Assembly: GCA_004554255.1 (NCBI GenBank)
Contig: SFNC01000059.1
Coordinates: 1-12,077, forward strand
From: Bacteroidales bacterium
GTDB taxonomy: Bacteria > Bacteroidota > Bacteroidia > Bacteroidales > Muribaculaceae
Direction: 5' to 3'
DNA length: 12,077 nucleotides
The notes beneath the pieces were generated by a model that was given only the letters and a program-made list of their open reading frames with translations, was not told the DNA's origin and ran no database searches. Below are positions 1 through 6,798 of the stretch, piece after piece; positions within the stretch are counted from its first letter, which is position 1, and every line of letters begins with the position of its first letter. Made by a program: the position numbers and the translations under genes.

Positions 1-1883
1 CGACAATTGGTGAAGATGCTTTTGTAAACTGCCAGTTGGTCACTTCTATCGACTTCAGCAATATCACAATTATTGAAAACGGGGCATTCCAGGGCACGGC
101 CATCACCCATGCCGACTTCTCTAAAGTGGCCTCTTTGGGCGATATGGTGTGTGCCGGATGTATCAGTCTGTCTTCCGTAATGCTTCCATCGTCGCTCACA
201 CGGATACCGAATATGATGTTCTATAAGTGCGTAAGCCTGAAAGAAATAACTATACCGGAGCTTGTCACTGAAATAGGGAATGAAGCTTTTATGGGCGCAG
301 GGCTTACTACAGTGACCATCCCCGCCCGAGTACGTACACTGGGAGGAGTGTCGTTTGCAGGATGCGAAAATCTTATGGCAGTTTATTTGCCAACCAGCCT
401 GCGCACCATTGGCGAATATGCATTTGATGGAGATACCGAACTCAAAAATATCAACTGGTATGACTCCGAGGCGTATGAAGATGGGGCAGACAAATCCGGC
501 GTCCGGCACCGCAATGTATCCTCCAGAGCCGCCGCCATCGACCTGACATATCACCTGACGACAATGGGAAGCGGAGCTTTTAGTCGCACCGGTCTGACCT
601 ATATCTACATTCCGTCGACCGTAGAGAAAGAAGGCCTGAGCATCGGCGACAATTGCTTTGGCGGTACAGCCATTGCGCGTGTAGATGTTGATGCAACAGA
701 TATCCCTTCGCTCGATACATACGGCTTCGATGAGGAGACTTACAATACTGCTTTAATATTCGTGCCTGATGAAGCACTGGAAGCATATAAAGCTGATAAG
801 GTATGGGGTAAATTCAAAGGCTATCCTTCCGACAACTCCTCTCAGATGTATGTCTTCGCCGATGAAGCCGAGACTACCGTATATTATGCGGGCGAGCAGA
901 GCGGCACAGCCAACGGGGCATTTAAGGTGCCAGATAAAGTCACCGATGGCGATAACACCTATGCTGTGGTGGCGGTGTCGGCCTCGGCACTCAGTGGCAC
1001 TGACGTAACATCGGTTGAGTTGCCTGCTTCAGTGATAAGTTACGGCAACAGCGCTTTTGAAAACTGCGGGCAACTGGAAAGCGTCAGCTTCCGCGCTCAG
1101 GATGCTGCAAGAATAGTAAGTCGCGTTCTAAAGTCGCAGATACGTCGTTTCAGTGAAAAAGAGGGCGAAGAAGAAAAGGCGCTTACATCGGCGCTTGGCA
1201 AAAATGCTTTCTATGGATGCAAAAATCTTAAGTCGGTAGAGCTTCCCGATGGAATTATAGAAATCCCGGTTAACGCCTTCCGTGGATGTGAATCGTTGAC
1301 GTCGCTTGATATTCCTTCGGGCATCACTTCGATTGGTGAAGGAGCCTTTCAGGGAAGTGGCTTGCAGAGTGTGACATTCCCCGAAGCTGTGCAGGAGGTT
1401 AGTCCGAGAGTGTTCCGCAGCTGCACGAATCTTTCTTCCGTCACACTATCGCCCCAGACCGCTATGATTGGCGCACAGGCCTTTATGGGGTGCACATCGC
1501 TGAAGAGTATAGATTTGCCCGCCACGTTGAGTTATGTCGATGCAGAAGCTTTTGCTAATACAGACTTAACTGATGTCACCAGTATGGCTACATATCCTCC
1601 CTATTTGGACAATAAGAATGTATTTACCCAAAGCACCTACGACAACGCCAAACTTAGTGTCCCCGAAAGTGCGTTAGATAGCTACAAAACTGATGAGAAG
1701 TGGAGCCTTTTTAAAAATATTGGAAACGTAACAACTTCCATCGGCAGCATAAACGAGGACGGCACAACACAAGAACCTGTAGAATATTACAACATTGAGG
1801 GTATGCGAGTCAGTCAACCTGCGCCAGACTCAATCTGCATCCGTCGTCAGGGCGTCAATGTCGCAAAAATCTCAGTTAAGTAA
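1..1883 (+). CDS. BspA-type leucine-rich repeat (LRR_5) surface protein, 5' end missing
   Basis: The frame is open from base 3 to the TAA at 1881-1883, so the gene starts upstream of the window; the TTG at 36 is only an internal codon. About 626 residues are visible. They show repeated units of the form IGxxAFxxCxxLxSVxxPxx, the Treponema pallidum/BspA-like LRR_5 repeat, which folds as a solenoid and is usually on secreted adhesion or binding proteins. There are two repeat blocks (about 3-830 and 960-1720). Each ends in a similar capping motif: a Tyr-x(2)-Ala-x-Leu-x-Val-Pro core, then Ala-Leu-x-x-Tyr-Lys and Trp-x-x-Phe-Lys. A charged, Lys/Glu/Arg-rich stretch (about 1096-1190) interrupts the second block. 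The C-terminus (YYNIEGMRV, then IRRQG and a basic end) resembles short C-terminal domains of secreted Bacteroidales proteins. The family call is sure; the ligand and the route to the surface are unknown. Confidence 0.9.
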   Translation, partial: TIGEDAFVNCQLVTSIDFSNITIIENGAFQGTAITHADFSKVASLGDMVCAGCISLSSVMLPSSLTRIPNMMFYKCVSLKEITIPELVTEIGNEAFMGAGLTTVTIPARVRTLGGVSFAGCENLMAVYLPTSLRTIGEYAFDGDTELKNINWYDSEAYEDGADKSGVRHRNVSSRAAAIDLTYHLTTMGSGAFSRTGLTYIYIPSTVEKEGLSIGDNCFGGTAIARVDVDATDIPSLDTYGFDEETYNTALIFVPDEALEAYKADKVWGKFKGYPSDNSSQMYVFADEAETTVYYAGEQSGTANGAFKVPDKVTDGDNTYAVVAVSASALSGTDVTSVELPASVISYGNSAFENCGQLESVSFRAQDAARIVSRVLKSQIRRFSEKEGEEEKALTSALGKNAFYGCKNLKSVELPDGIIEIPVNAFRGCESLTSLDIPSGITSIGEGAFQGSGLQSVTFPEAVQEVSPRVFRSCTNLSSVTLSPQTAMIGAQAFMGCTSLKSIDLPATLSYVDAEAFANTDLTDVTSMATYPPYLDNKNVFTQSTYDNAKLSVPESALDSYKTDEKWSLFKNIGNVTTSIGSINEDGTTQEPVEYYNIEGMRVSQPAPDSICIRRQGVNVAKISVK

Positions 1884-1930
1884 CCTTTGCACACAATCGC
1901 CCCTCCCTGCATCATCATTCGATTTTTTCG

Positions 1931-1976
1931 ACTATACAACGGCAAAAATTTGGATTTTTGCCGTTGTATAGTTTTG
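1931..1976 (+). terminator. Rho-independent terminator after the BspA-like gene
   Basis: There is a perfect 19-bp inverted repeat, 1931-1949 against 1954-1972, with a 4-base loop TTGG. It is followed by a short T run that starts in the stem end (1972-1976). It lies 47 bases after the stop codon. The stem is AT-rich at its base and has a GCC/GGC clamp in the middle. An A/T-rich base on both sides means it may also act on the other strand. Confidence 0.8.
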
Positions 1977-2116
1977 GGATGGTAACTTTAAATTTGTGTC
2001 ATTGTGTTGATATAATGGCAGATACAATGGAAGGTACGAGGATTGTTCGGTGATGGGCTTTTCGGATGGATACGCCTTATCAGGCTATTGGCCTTAGTGG
2101 CTGATTGGGGTTGGGG

Positions 2117-2154
2117 AAAAGAAAAGCTGCGGCAGCCGGGGTGGCTGTCGCAGC
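2117..2154 (-). terminator. Rho-independent terminator ending the tRNA-Glu/rpsT unit
   Basis: Read on the minus strand, a 12-bp GC-rich stem (2143-2154 pairing with 2126-2137, one non-Watson-Crick pair, 5-base loop) is followed directly by TTTTCTTTT (2125-2117). It begins only 3 bases after the 3' discriminator base of the downstream tRNA-Glu. The transcript therefore ends right after that tRNA, and its 3' end must be trimmed from a stable hairpin. Confidence 0.8.
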
Positions 2155-2157
2155 AGG

Positions 2158-2229
2158 TAGTCCATAGGAGAATCGAACTCCTCTTTCAAGAATGAAAATC
2201 TTGCGTCCTAACCGATAGACGAATGGACC
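2158..2229 (-). tRNA. tRNA-Glu (anticodon TTC), copy 2 of the unit
   Basis: The reverse complement folds as a 72-nt cloverleaf. The acceptor stem is GGTCCAT with ATGGACT (G1-U72 wobble), followed by discriminator A. The anticodon stem CAAGA/TCTTG carries the loop TTTTCAT, giving anticodon TTC (Glu). The T arm is AGGAG-TTCGATT-CTCCT. The next genomic bases are CCT rather than CCA, so the CCA end must be completed by tRNA nucleotidyltransferase. The body is identical to the copy at 2619-2690. The gene lies about 95 nt downstream of rpsT and just before a terminator, so co-transcription with rpsT is likely. tRNA-Glu also feeds tetrapyrrole synthesis through glutamyl-tRNA reductase (general knowledge, not shown here). 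Confidence 0.95.
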
Positions 2230-2323
2230 CTGAGAAATCCACCGGCTTTCGCAAGCGGATGGACTTTTAATATATGCAAATTACGAGAATTCAGAAAGAT
2301 TATCACGCCGAAGCGTAAGCTTC

Positions 2324-2578
2324 TTAGCCCAGCTTGTTGATGAAGAGGGCGAGCTTGCTCTTGAGGTTGGAAGCCTTGTTCTTTGAGATGGTGTTCTTCG
2401 ATGCAAGGCGGTCGAGCATAGCTTCAACCTTTACATAAGCTTCCTTAGCAGCGGCCTTGTCGGTCATAGCGCGAAGGCGACGCACAGCGTTGCGGGCGGT
2501 CTTGGCGTAGTAGCGGTTGCGCAGACGACGGCTCTGGGTCTGGCGGATACGTTTTAAAGCAGATTTATGGTTTGCCAT
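2324..2578 (-). CDS. rpsT: 30S ribosomal protein bS20
   Basis: This is a complete 84-residue protein starting MANHKSALKRIRQ, the typical S20 N-terminus. It is rich in Lys, Arg and Ala throughout (helical, rRNA-binding) and ends LALFINKLG. S20 binds 16S rRNA early in 30S assembly; the length matches the family (about 84-88). The frame stays open upstream to 2650, into the neighbouring tRNA-Glu gene. The start at 2578 is chosen because it gives the conserved MANHKSA N-terminus, and the extension would translate tRNA sequence. There is only an A-rich leader and no clear Shine-Dalgarno sequence, as is common in Bacteroidetes. It lies between two identical tRNA-Glu genes on the same strand and is probably transcribed with them from the promoter at 2750-2780. 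Confidence 0.97.
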   Translation of the reverse strand: MANHKSALKRIRQTQSRRLRNRYYAKTARNAVRRLRAMTDKAAAKEAYVKVEAMLDRLASKNTISKNKASNLKSKLALFINKLG

Positions 2579-2618
2579 TTTTAGTCTTAGCTTTTTCTTT
2601 GTTTCGTTTATTAATTGG

Positions 2619-2690
2619 TAGTCCATAGGAGAATCGAACTCCTCTTTCAAGAATGAAAATCTTGCGTCCTAACCGATAGACGAATGGACC
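2619..2690 (-). tRNA. tRNA-Glu (anticodon TTC), copy 1 of the unit, CCA encoded
   Basis: This has the same 72-nt cloverleaf and the same TTC anticodon as the copy at 2158-2229, with no base differences. Here the genomic bases after discriminator A (2618-2616 on the minus strand) read CCA, so the 3' end is encoded. It lies 40 nt upstream of the rpsT start and about 50 nt downstream of the -7 box of a strong promoter, so it should be the first product of the transcript. The gap to rpsT is too short for an obvious second promoter. Confidence 0.95.
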
Positions 2691-2749
2691 AACTTCGCAA
2701 CTGCCTTTCTCTGACGGGCTTGCCGCGGCAATGGGGCATTTTGCGACTG

Positions 2750-2780
2750 CAAAGTTAATACAAATTTCCGACGTGGCAAA
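2750..2780 (-). promoter_or_regulatory. Bacteroidetes-type promoter of the tRNA-Glu/rpsT unit
   Basis: On the minus strand there is TTTG (2780-2777), a 19-nt spacer, and TAACTTTG (2757-2750). This is an exact match to the Bacteroidetes primary sigma consensus TTTG-N19-TAnnTTTG. Transcription would start around 2743, about 50 nt before the first tRNA-Glu. A full match fits a highly expressed stable-RNA operon. Confidence 0.8.
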
Positions 2781-2935
2781 ATTTTCCCGATATTTTTCCC
2801 AAGTTTTTTCTGCGGAGGCGGTGCAAGGCGGCTTTTCGGGGTGAATGAAAGGGGATTTTCGGTCTATTACATTAATATTTCCGAAAAACTATGAAAAATA
2901 ATGAAATTACGGGCTGTCGATTCCTCGGAAATGCC

Positions 2936-2943
2936 TATATTTG
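2936..2943 (+). promoter_or_regulatory. -7 promoter element of the TPR lipoprotein gene
   Basis: TATATTTG matches TAnnTTTG exactly. No clear TTTG lies at the -33 position. It is 34 nt upstream of the ATG at 2978 and downstream of an in-frame ATG at 2891. Transcription from here would leave out the earlier ATG, which supports the later start. Confidence 0.6.
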
Positions 2944-2977
2944 CACAAAATTCTGCATAAACAAACTTACTATTAAG

Positions 2978-4675
2978 ATGTCTAACACTTATCGCATTTC
3001 AGGCATCGCTATGCTCTCAGGAGCTGCTCTGCTGATGCTCTCGGGTTGCGGCAAAAAGCTCAGCCCGTTTCAGGCCGACTACTTCTCCGTCAACCCCAAT
3101 CCCCTCGAAGTTGTAGGCGACCGCGTGCCCGCTACCGTTAGCGCCCGTATCCCTGCTAAATTCTTCCAGAAAAATGCTCAGGTCACCGTCACTCCCTATC
3201 TTTGCTTCGACGGCGGTGAGGTGGCTGCACAGCCTTATGCTTTCCAGGGCGAAAAGGTTCGCGGCAATGCTCCCGTAATCAGCTATGACAATGGCGGTTC
3301 GGTGACAATTCCCGTGATGTATAACTACTCTCCGGAGATGCTGCAGTCTACTCTCCAGCTCGCTTTCAATGTCACTCAGGGCAAGAAGCAGTATGTGCTT
3401 CCCCGCGTAACGGTGGCTGAGGGCGTAGTGGCAACTGCCGCCCTGGCTTCGGCTGCCGGCGTTGACCCCGCTCTGGCTCCCGACAAATTCCAGCGTATCA
3501 TCAACGAGAAGTATAATGCCGATATCCACTTCCTGATCAACCAGGCCAACATCCGCGAGGCTCAGGCCAACAGCGTGGAGATGGGCGACCTCAACGACCG
3601 CATCCTGGCCACCAAGGGTGATTCCACTCTCCAGCTTGAGGAAATCAACATCGCTTCCTTCGCTTCGCCCGAAGGCGCGCTCGACTTCAACACCAAGCTT
3701 GCCGAGAAGCGCGAGGATGCCACCAAGGCTTTCGTGGAGAACCGTCTGAAGAAGGACAAAGTCACCGAGTTCGGCGAACTTACCGCCAACTTCACTCCTG
3801 AGGACTGGGATGGTTTCCAGAAGCTCGTGGCTGCCTCCAACATCCAGGACAAGGAACTGATTCTGAGCGTCCTCTCGATGTATAAGGATCCCGAACAGCG
3901 CGAGAAGGAAATCCGCAATCTTTCCTCGATTTTCGATCAGCTCGCCGACCAGATTCTGCCCCAGCTGCGCAAGAGCCGCATCACTGCGTCGATCAACGTT
4001 ATCGGTAAGAGCGACGACCAGATCCGTCAGCTGCTCGCTTCCGACCCCTCCAAGCTGTCGGTCGACGAAATCCTCTACGCCGCTACTCTCTGCGACAACA
4101 ATGCCGACAAGATGAAGGTCTACAACAAGGCCGCTGAGCTCTATCCGAAGGATTACCGCGTATTCAACGACCTGGGCCTCACACAGTATGTAGCCGGTGA
4201 CTACGACGCTGCCCGCGCCAACTTCAACCAGGCCGCCCGCCTCAACGCCGCCGCTCCCGAGCCTCAGATGAACCTCGGTCTGATTTCGCTGCTCAACAAG
4301 GATTACCGCATCGCCAACCAGAAATTCGGTTCGGCCGCCGGCACACCCGAGCTAAACGATGCTATGGGCACTTATTACCTCCTCACCGGCGACGCTGCTT
4401 CGGCCGTGAAGAGCTTCGGCAATGCCAAGACCAACAATGCCGCCCTCGCCCAGATTCTTACCAAGGACTACTCCAAGGCTAAGAGCACTCTCGGCTCGAT
4501 CAACAATCCCGACGCGATGACCTATTATCTCACCGCTATCCTCGGTGCCCGCACCAACAACGACCGTATGGTTTCCTCCAACCTCCGTCAGGCTGTGAAA
4601 CTCGACAAGTCGCTCGCTGCCCGTGCTGCCAAGGATCTCGAATTCAAGAACTTCAACCTCAGCGGCGTCCTCTGA
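2978..4675 (+). CDS. Lipoprotein with OmpA-like segment and C-terminal TPRs
   Basis: The protein has 565 residues. Residues 1-24 are a lipoprotein signal peptide with lipobox L21-S-G-C24, followed by GKK, so the mature protein is likely membrane-anchored. Residues about 30-150 look beta-rich and unassigned. Around 222-257 is an OmpA-like stretch (I-A-S-F-A-S-P-E-G, then N-x-K-L-A-E-K-R-x-x-A), as in peptidoglycan-binding or OmpA-type proteins of Bacteroidetes. Residues about 365-550 are helical repeats with TPR spacing, best seen at 393-425 (FNDLGLTQYVAGDYDAA.. then ..A.RLNAAAPE). The frame is open back to 2891, but the start at 2978 is chosen because a signal peptide begins there and the -7 box lies between the two. 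It is divergent from the tRNA/rpsT unit and closed by a terminator, so probably monocistronic. An envelope scaffold role is inferred; the exact function is unknown. Confidence 0.85.
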   Translation: MSNTYRISGIAMLSGAALLMLSGCGKKLSPFQADYFSVNPNPLEVVGDRVPATVSARIPAKFFQKNAQVTVTPYLCFDGGEVAAQPYAFQGEKVRGNAPVISYDNGGSVTIPVMYNYSPEMLQSTLQLAFNVTQGKKQYVLPRVTVAEGVVATAALASAAGVDPALAPDKFQRIINEKYNADIHFLINQANIREAQANSVEMGDLNDRILATKGDSTLQLEEINIASFASPEGALDFNTKLAEKREDATKAFVENRLKKDKVTEFGELTANFTPEDWDGFQKLVAASNIQDKELILSVLSMYKDPEQREKEIRNLSSIFDQLADQILPQLRKSRITASINVIGKSDDQIRQLLASDPSKLSVDEILYAATLCDNNADKMKVYNKAAELYPKDYRVFNDLGLTQYVAGDYDAARANFNQAARLNAAAPEPQMNLGLISLLNKDYRIANQKFGSAAGTPELNDAMGTYYLLTGDAASAVKSFGNAKTNNAALAQILTKDYSKAKSTLGSINNPDAMTYYLTAILGARTNNDRMVSSNLRQAVKLDKSLAARAAKDLEFKNFNLSGVL

Positions 4676-4694
4676 TTCCGTCTGAACCAGCTAT

Positions 4695-4725
4695 AAAAGG
4701 GGTGCGCCTGCGCGTGCCCCTTTTT
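4695..4725 (+). terminator. Rho-independent terminator after the TPR lipoprotein gene
   Basis: The stem pairs 4699-4707 (GGGGTGCGC) with 4712-4720 (GCGTGCCCC), with two G-T pairs and loop CTGC. AAAA precedes it and TTTTT (4721-4725) follows, and these can extend the stem. It lies 20 bases after the stop codon, so the nuclease gene downstream probably needs its own promoter. Confidence 0.8.
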
Positions 4726-4772
4726 CATCTTTGAGCCGCGACGCTTCATCGGCTCTATTTCTCAAAAACATT

Positions 4773-5747
4773 ATGGCATATAGTAGAAGAAACACCCGCT
4801 CGCGCCGACGCAATTCGCCCGCCGGACGCACCTCAGGAGCGCTCCGCTCGGCCGCCGTGGCCTTCGGCGTAGTGGCCGTAGCCCTGGTATGTTATTTCGT
4901 AGTATCGGCCGGAGGATGCAACCGCGCCACCGAAACCCCCGCCGCTGCAGCTTCCTCACCCTCCGCCGACGCCCTTATGGAGGTGAAAGCGCCCCGCCAG
5001 CTACCGCAGAAACAGCTGAAATATATGGCGATGGACATCTCATTCAACCCCATCACCCACCAGCCCAACTGGGTAGCCTGGGAGCTGCTCGGCTCGGAGG
5101 TGTCGGACGTTGTGGAACGCGACGACAACTTCCTGCCCGACCCCGCTGTGAAAGGATGCGCCACCCCCGATGATTACCGCTACACCGGCTACGACCGCGG
5201 CCACATGGCCCCGGCCGGCGATATGAAATGGCACCCACAGGCCATGCGCGAATCATTCTATATGACCAACATCTGCCCCCAGGCACCCGACCTCAACCGC
5301 GGCGCCTGGCAACGCCTAGAGAAAAAATGCCGCGAAAGAGCCGTCACCGACAGCGCCCTCATCATCATCTGCGGTCCCATCTTCGACACCCCCGCCACTT
5401 CAAACGGCACCGTGGCCGGCCTGGCATCATCCGGCAATCGCGGAGCTTCCTCCCACGGCAAAAACAGCACCCCGGTTGGCGTAGCCTCATTAGGAGAGAC
5501 CGGCGTAGCCGTGCCGCAACGCTTCTTTAAAGTAATCCTCGCCCCCTATGTCAGCAAACCCTGGGCCATCGGCTTCATAATGCCCAACGGCTACGTAGAA
5601 GGCGGCATGCAGAAAGCAGCCGTACCCGTCGACTCCGTCGAACGCGCCACCGGCTACGACTTCTTCTCCGCCCTTCCCGACCCCCTCGAGACCCGCCTCG
5701 AGCAGTCCTGCAACTTCAACGCCTTCTCCCACACCCGCCGCCCCTAA
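4773..5747 (+). CDS. Envelope-anchored DNA/RNA non-specific endonuclease (NUC1/Serratia-type)
   Basis: The protein has 324 residues. It carries the family signature at 141-151 (D-R-G-H-M-A-P-A-G-D-M, general base His144) and the second motif at 165-183 (TN166-I-C-P-Q, LN175-R-G-A-W, then RLE). By analogy with Serratia nuclease, Asn175 would bind the catalytic Mg2+. These enzymes cut single- and double-stranded DNA and RNA. The N-terminus is very basic (RRNTRSRRR), followed by a hydrophobic helix at about 27-45, so the enzyme is probably anchored by a signal anchor with its domain in the periplasm. SAGGC49 is a poor lipobox. A Gly/Ser-rich loop of about 35 residues (208-243) sits between GPIFD and VPQRFFKV, longer than usual. 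The ATG at 4773 is chosen over an in-frame TTG at 4731. No convincing promoter is visible in the short gap. The gene is GC-rich, with strong C-ending codon use. Confidence 0.92.
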   Translation: MAYSRRNTRSRRRNSPAGRTSGALRSAAVAFGVVAVALVCYFVVSAGGCNRATETPAAAASSPSADALMEVKAPRQLPQKQLKYMAMDISFNPITHQPNWVAWELLGSEVSDVVERDDNFLPDPAVKGCATPDDYRYTGYDRGHMAPAGDMKWHPQAMRESFYMTNICPQAPDLNRGAWQRLEKKCRERAVTDSALIIICGPIFDTPATSNGTVAGLASSGNRGASSHGKNSTPVGVASLGETGVAVPQRFFKVILAPYVSKPWAIGFIMPNGYVEGGMQKAAVPVDSVERATGYDFFSALPDPLETRLEQSCNFNAFSHTRRP

Positions 5748-5855
5748 TTCCCCCACTAATCACAACATCCCACAGAATTATAGCATTCCATGCCGTGAGG
5801 TAAGCACGGGATATTATGATTATTAGGTGAGGGCGGGATATAGGCAATCACAAAA

Positions 5856-5863
5856 TAAATTTG
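5856..5863 (+). promoter_or_regulatory. Candidate -7 promoter element upstream of the nitroreductase-like gene
   Basis: TAAATTTG matches TAnnTTTG, but no TTTG is seen at -33. Transcription would start near 5870, about 30 nt before the small ORF at 5900 and about 150 nt before the ATG at 6024. The surrounding spacer 5748-5899 is otherwise featureless apart from an imperfect hairpin with CCGTG/CACGG arms at 5793-5809. Confidence 0.4.
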
Positions 5864-5899
5864 TCAATTGGTTTGGTTGTTTTTTTTATTCCGGACTTT

Positions 5900-6040
5900 A
5901 TGGGTATCAGCTCGTTGGTTTCTGCCTTCGCCGAGGTATTGAACGCAATTAGGCCGGAGAGTGAAAGGAACGCCCGAGGGTGGACAAACTATGGGCGGGA
6001 GTTCGACGTTATAATAGGTAGATATGAGTTTAACGTTTAA
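5900..6040 (+). CDS. Possible 46-residue small ORF overlapping the next gene
   Basis: ATG GGT ATC AGC runs open for 46 codons to TAA at 6038-6040, overlapping the start of the nitroreductase-like gene by 17 nt in another frame. The product begins MGISSLVSAF and ends IIGRYEFNV, with no signal peptide and no recognised domain. It starts about 30 nt downstream of the likely transcription start of the -7 box at 5856. Against it: AGG, AGA and CGA arginine codons are frequent here, unlike the neighbours, there is no Shine-Dalgarno sequence, and 46 codons can arise by chance. It could be a leader peptide coupled to translation of the next gene, a remnant, or non-coding. Confidence 0.25.
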   Translation: MGISSLVSAFAEVLNAIRPESERNARGWTNYGREFDVIIGRYEFNV

Positions 6041-6704
6041 GATTCGTCATCTGTCGGCGGTTATGCTGGCGATGGCAGCAACTTTGATTATGTCAGCACA
6101 GGAAAGAAAATTGCCGGCGCCTTCGTTCGCAGGAGGTATGCCGATGAATGAGGTAGTTGCCAGCAGGCACAGTATCAGGGAATTTGACCGTTCTCGCGAG
6201 ATCAGCGACTCCACGCTGGGTCAGTTGCTTTGGATGGCAGTGGGTGTTAACCGCCCCGACGCTGCTCCGGGTCGGTTCGGCGCTCCAGCCAACCGCAGCA
6301 ATCCTACCGCCCGCAACTGGCAGGAAATCCGCGCATTTGTTTTCGATAAAAACGGTGTATGGGAATATCGCCCTGCATCCCATTCGCTTGAGCTTGTCAA
6401 GGAGGGTGACCACCGCAATCTTATTGCCGGCACGAAGGAATTTTCGCAGGAGTTTGTCCTCGACGCCCCTGCTTCAATCCTGTTTGTGGCAGATATGACC
6501 GAACTCCCTGAGGGTGAACAAGCCAAGGCGATGGCACTTGTCGACGCCGGCATAGCCTGCGAAAATCTCAACCTGGCCTGCGCCTCAGAGCGTATCGCCA
6601 CCGTTCCGCGTGCCACAATGGACGTTGCGTCAATCTCTGCACTGCTGGGCCTTACCTCCCGCCAGTTCCCCGTCGTCAACAACCCCATCGGCTACGCCAA
6701 GTAG
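6024..6704 (+). CDS. Exported SagB/ThcOx-type nitroreductase-family protein
   Basis: The protein has 226 residues. Residues 1-25 form a signal peptide (basic start, hydrophobic core, cleavage likely near MSA-QE). The rest fits the FMN-dependent nitroreductase superfamily, closest to short SagB/ThcOx-like members. RHSIREF (48-54) is the typical phosphate-binding Arg motif at the start of the fold. NPTARNWQEIRAFVF (93-107) is the substrate/FMN-side segment. DAGIACENLNLACASE (174-189) is the conserved dimer helix, and it ends VVNNPIGYAK like the family's hydrophobic-Pro-x-Gly-Tyr end. Such enzymes use FMN and NAD(P)H to reduce or oxidise small molecules; the substrate here cannot be told. An exported flavoprotein raises the question of how it gets cofactor and electrons. 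It is probably monocistronic apart from the possible small ORF upstream. Confidence 0.88.
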   Translation: MSLTFKIRHLSAVMLAMAATLIMSAQERKLPAPSFAGGMPMNEVVASRHSIREFDRSREISDSTLGQLLWMAVGVNRPDAAPGRFGAPANRSNPTARNWQEIRAFVFDKNGVWEYRPASHSLELVKEGDHRNLIAGTKEFSQEFVLDAPASILFVADMTELPEGEQAKAMALVDAGIACENLNLACASERIATVPRATMDVASISALLGLTSRQFPVVNNPIGYAK

Positions 6705-6798
6705 CAACGCGCTACAACCCCTCTGATTTAGCGCAACGGTATCCGCCGTGCATTGGCGCTACAATAGTCGCCGTGCATTACTGCCAAAATTCCATAAG

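Noticed and set aside
1989..1996. TAAATTTG as a promoter for a small RNA
   Set aside because: There is no -33 element, no hairpin-plus-T end on the plus strand before the tRNA, and the only ORF behind it has 12 codons.
2579..2650. N-terminal extension of S20 by 24 codons
   Set aside because: It would be translated from the 3' part of the tRNA-Glu gene and would hide the conserved MANHKSA start.
2891..2977. Earlier ATG start for the TPR lipoprotein
   Set aside because: A TAnnTTTG box lies at 2936-2943 after that ATG, and a proper lipoprotein signal peptide begins at 2978.
3017..3529. 170-codon open frame on the minus strand
   Set aside because: It lies wholly inside the lipoprotein gene, has no promoter or recognised domain, and its length is explained by the GC-rich codon use of the real gene.
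5793..5809. CCGTG/CACGG hairpin as the nuclease gene terminator
   Set aside because: The stem is only 5 bp with a mismatch beyond it, and no T run follows.
6010..6016. TATAAT-like sequence as a promoter
   Set aside because: It is about 10 nt from the ATG at 6024, too close for a leader, and Bacteroidetes promoters do not use this element.
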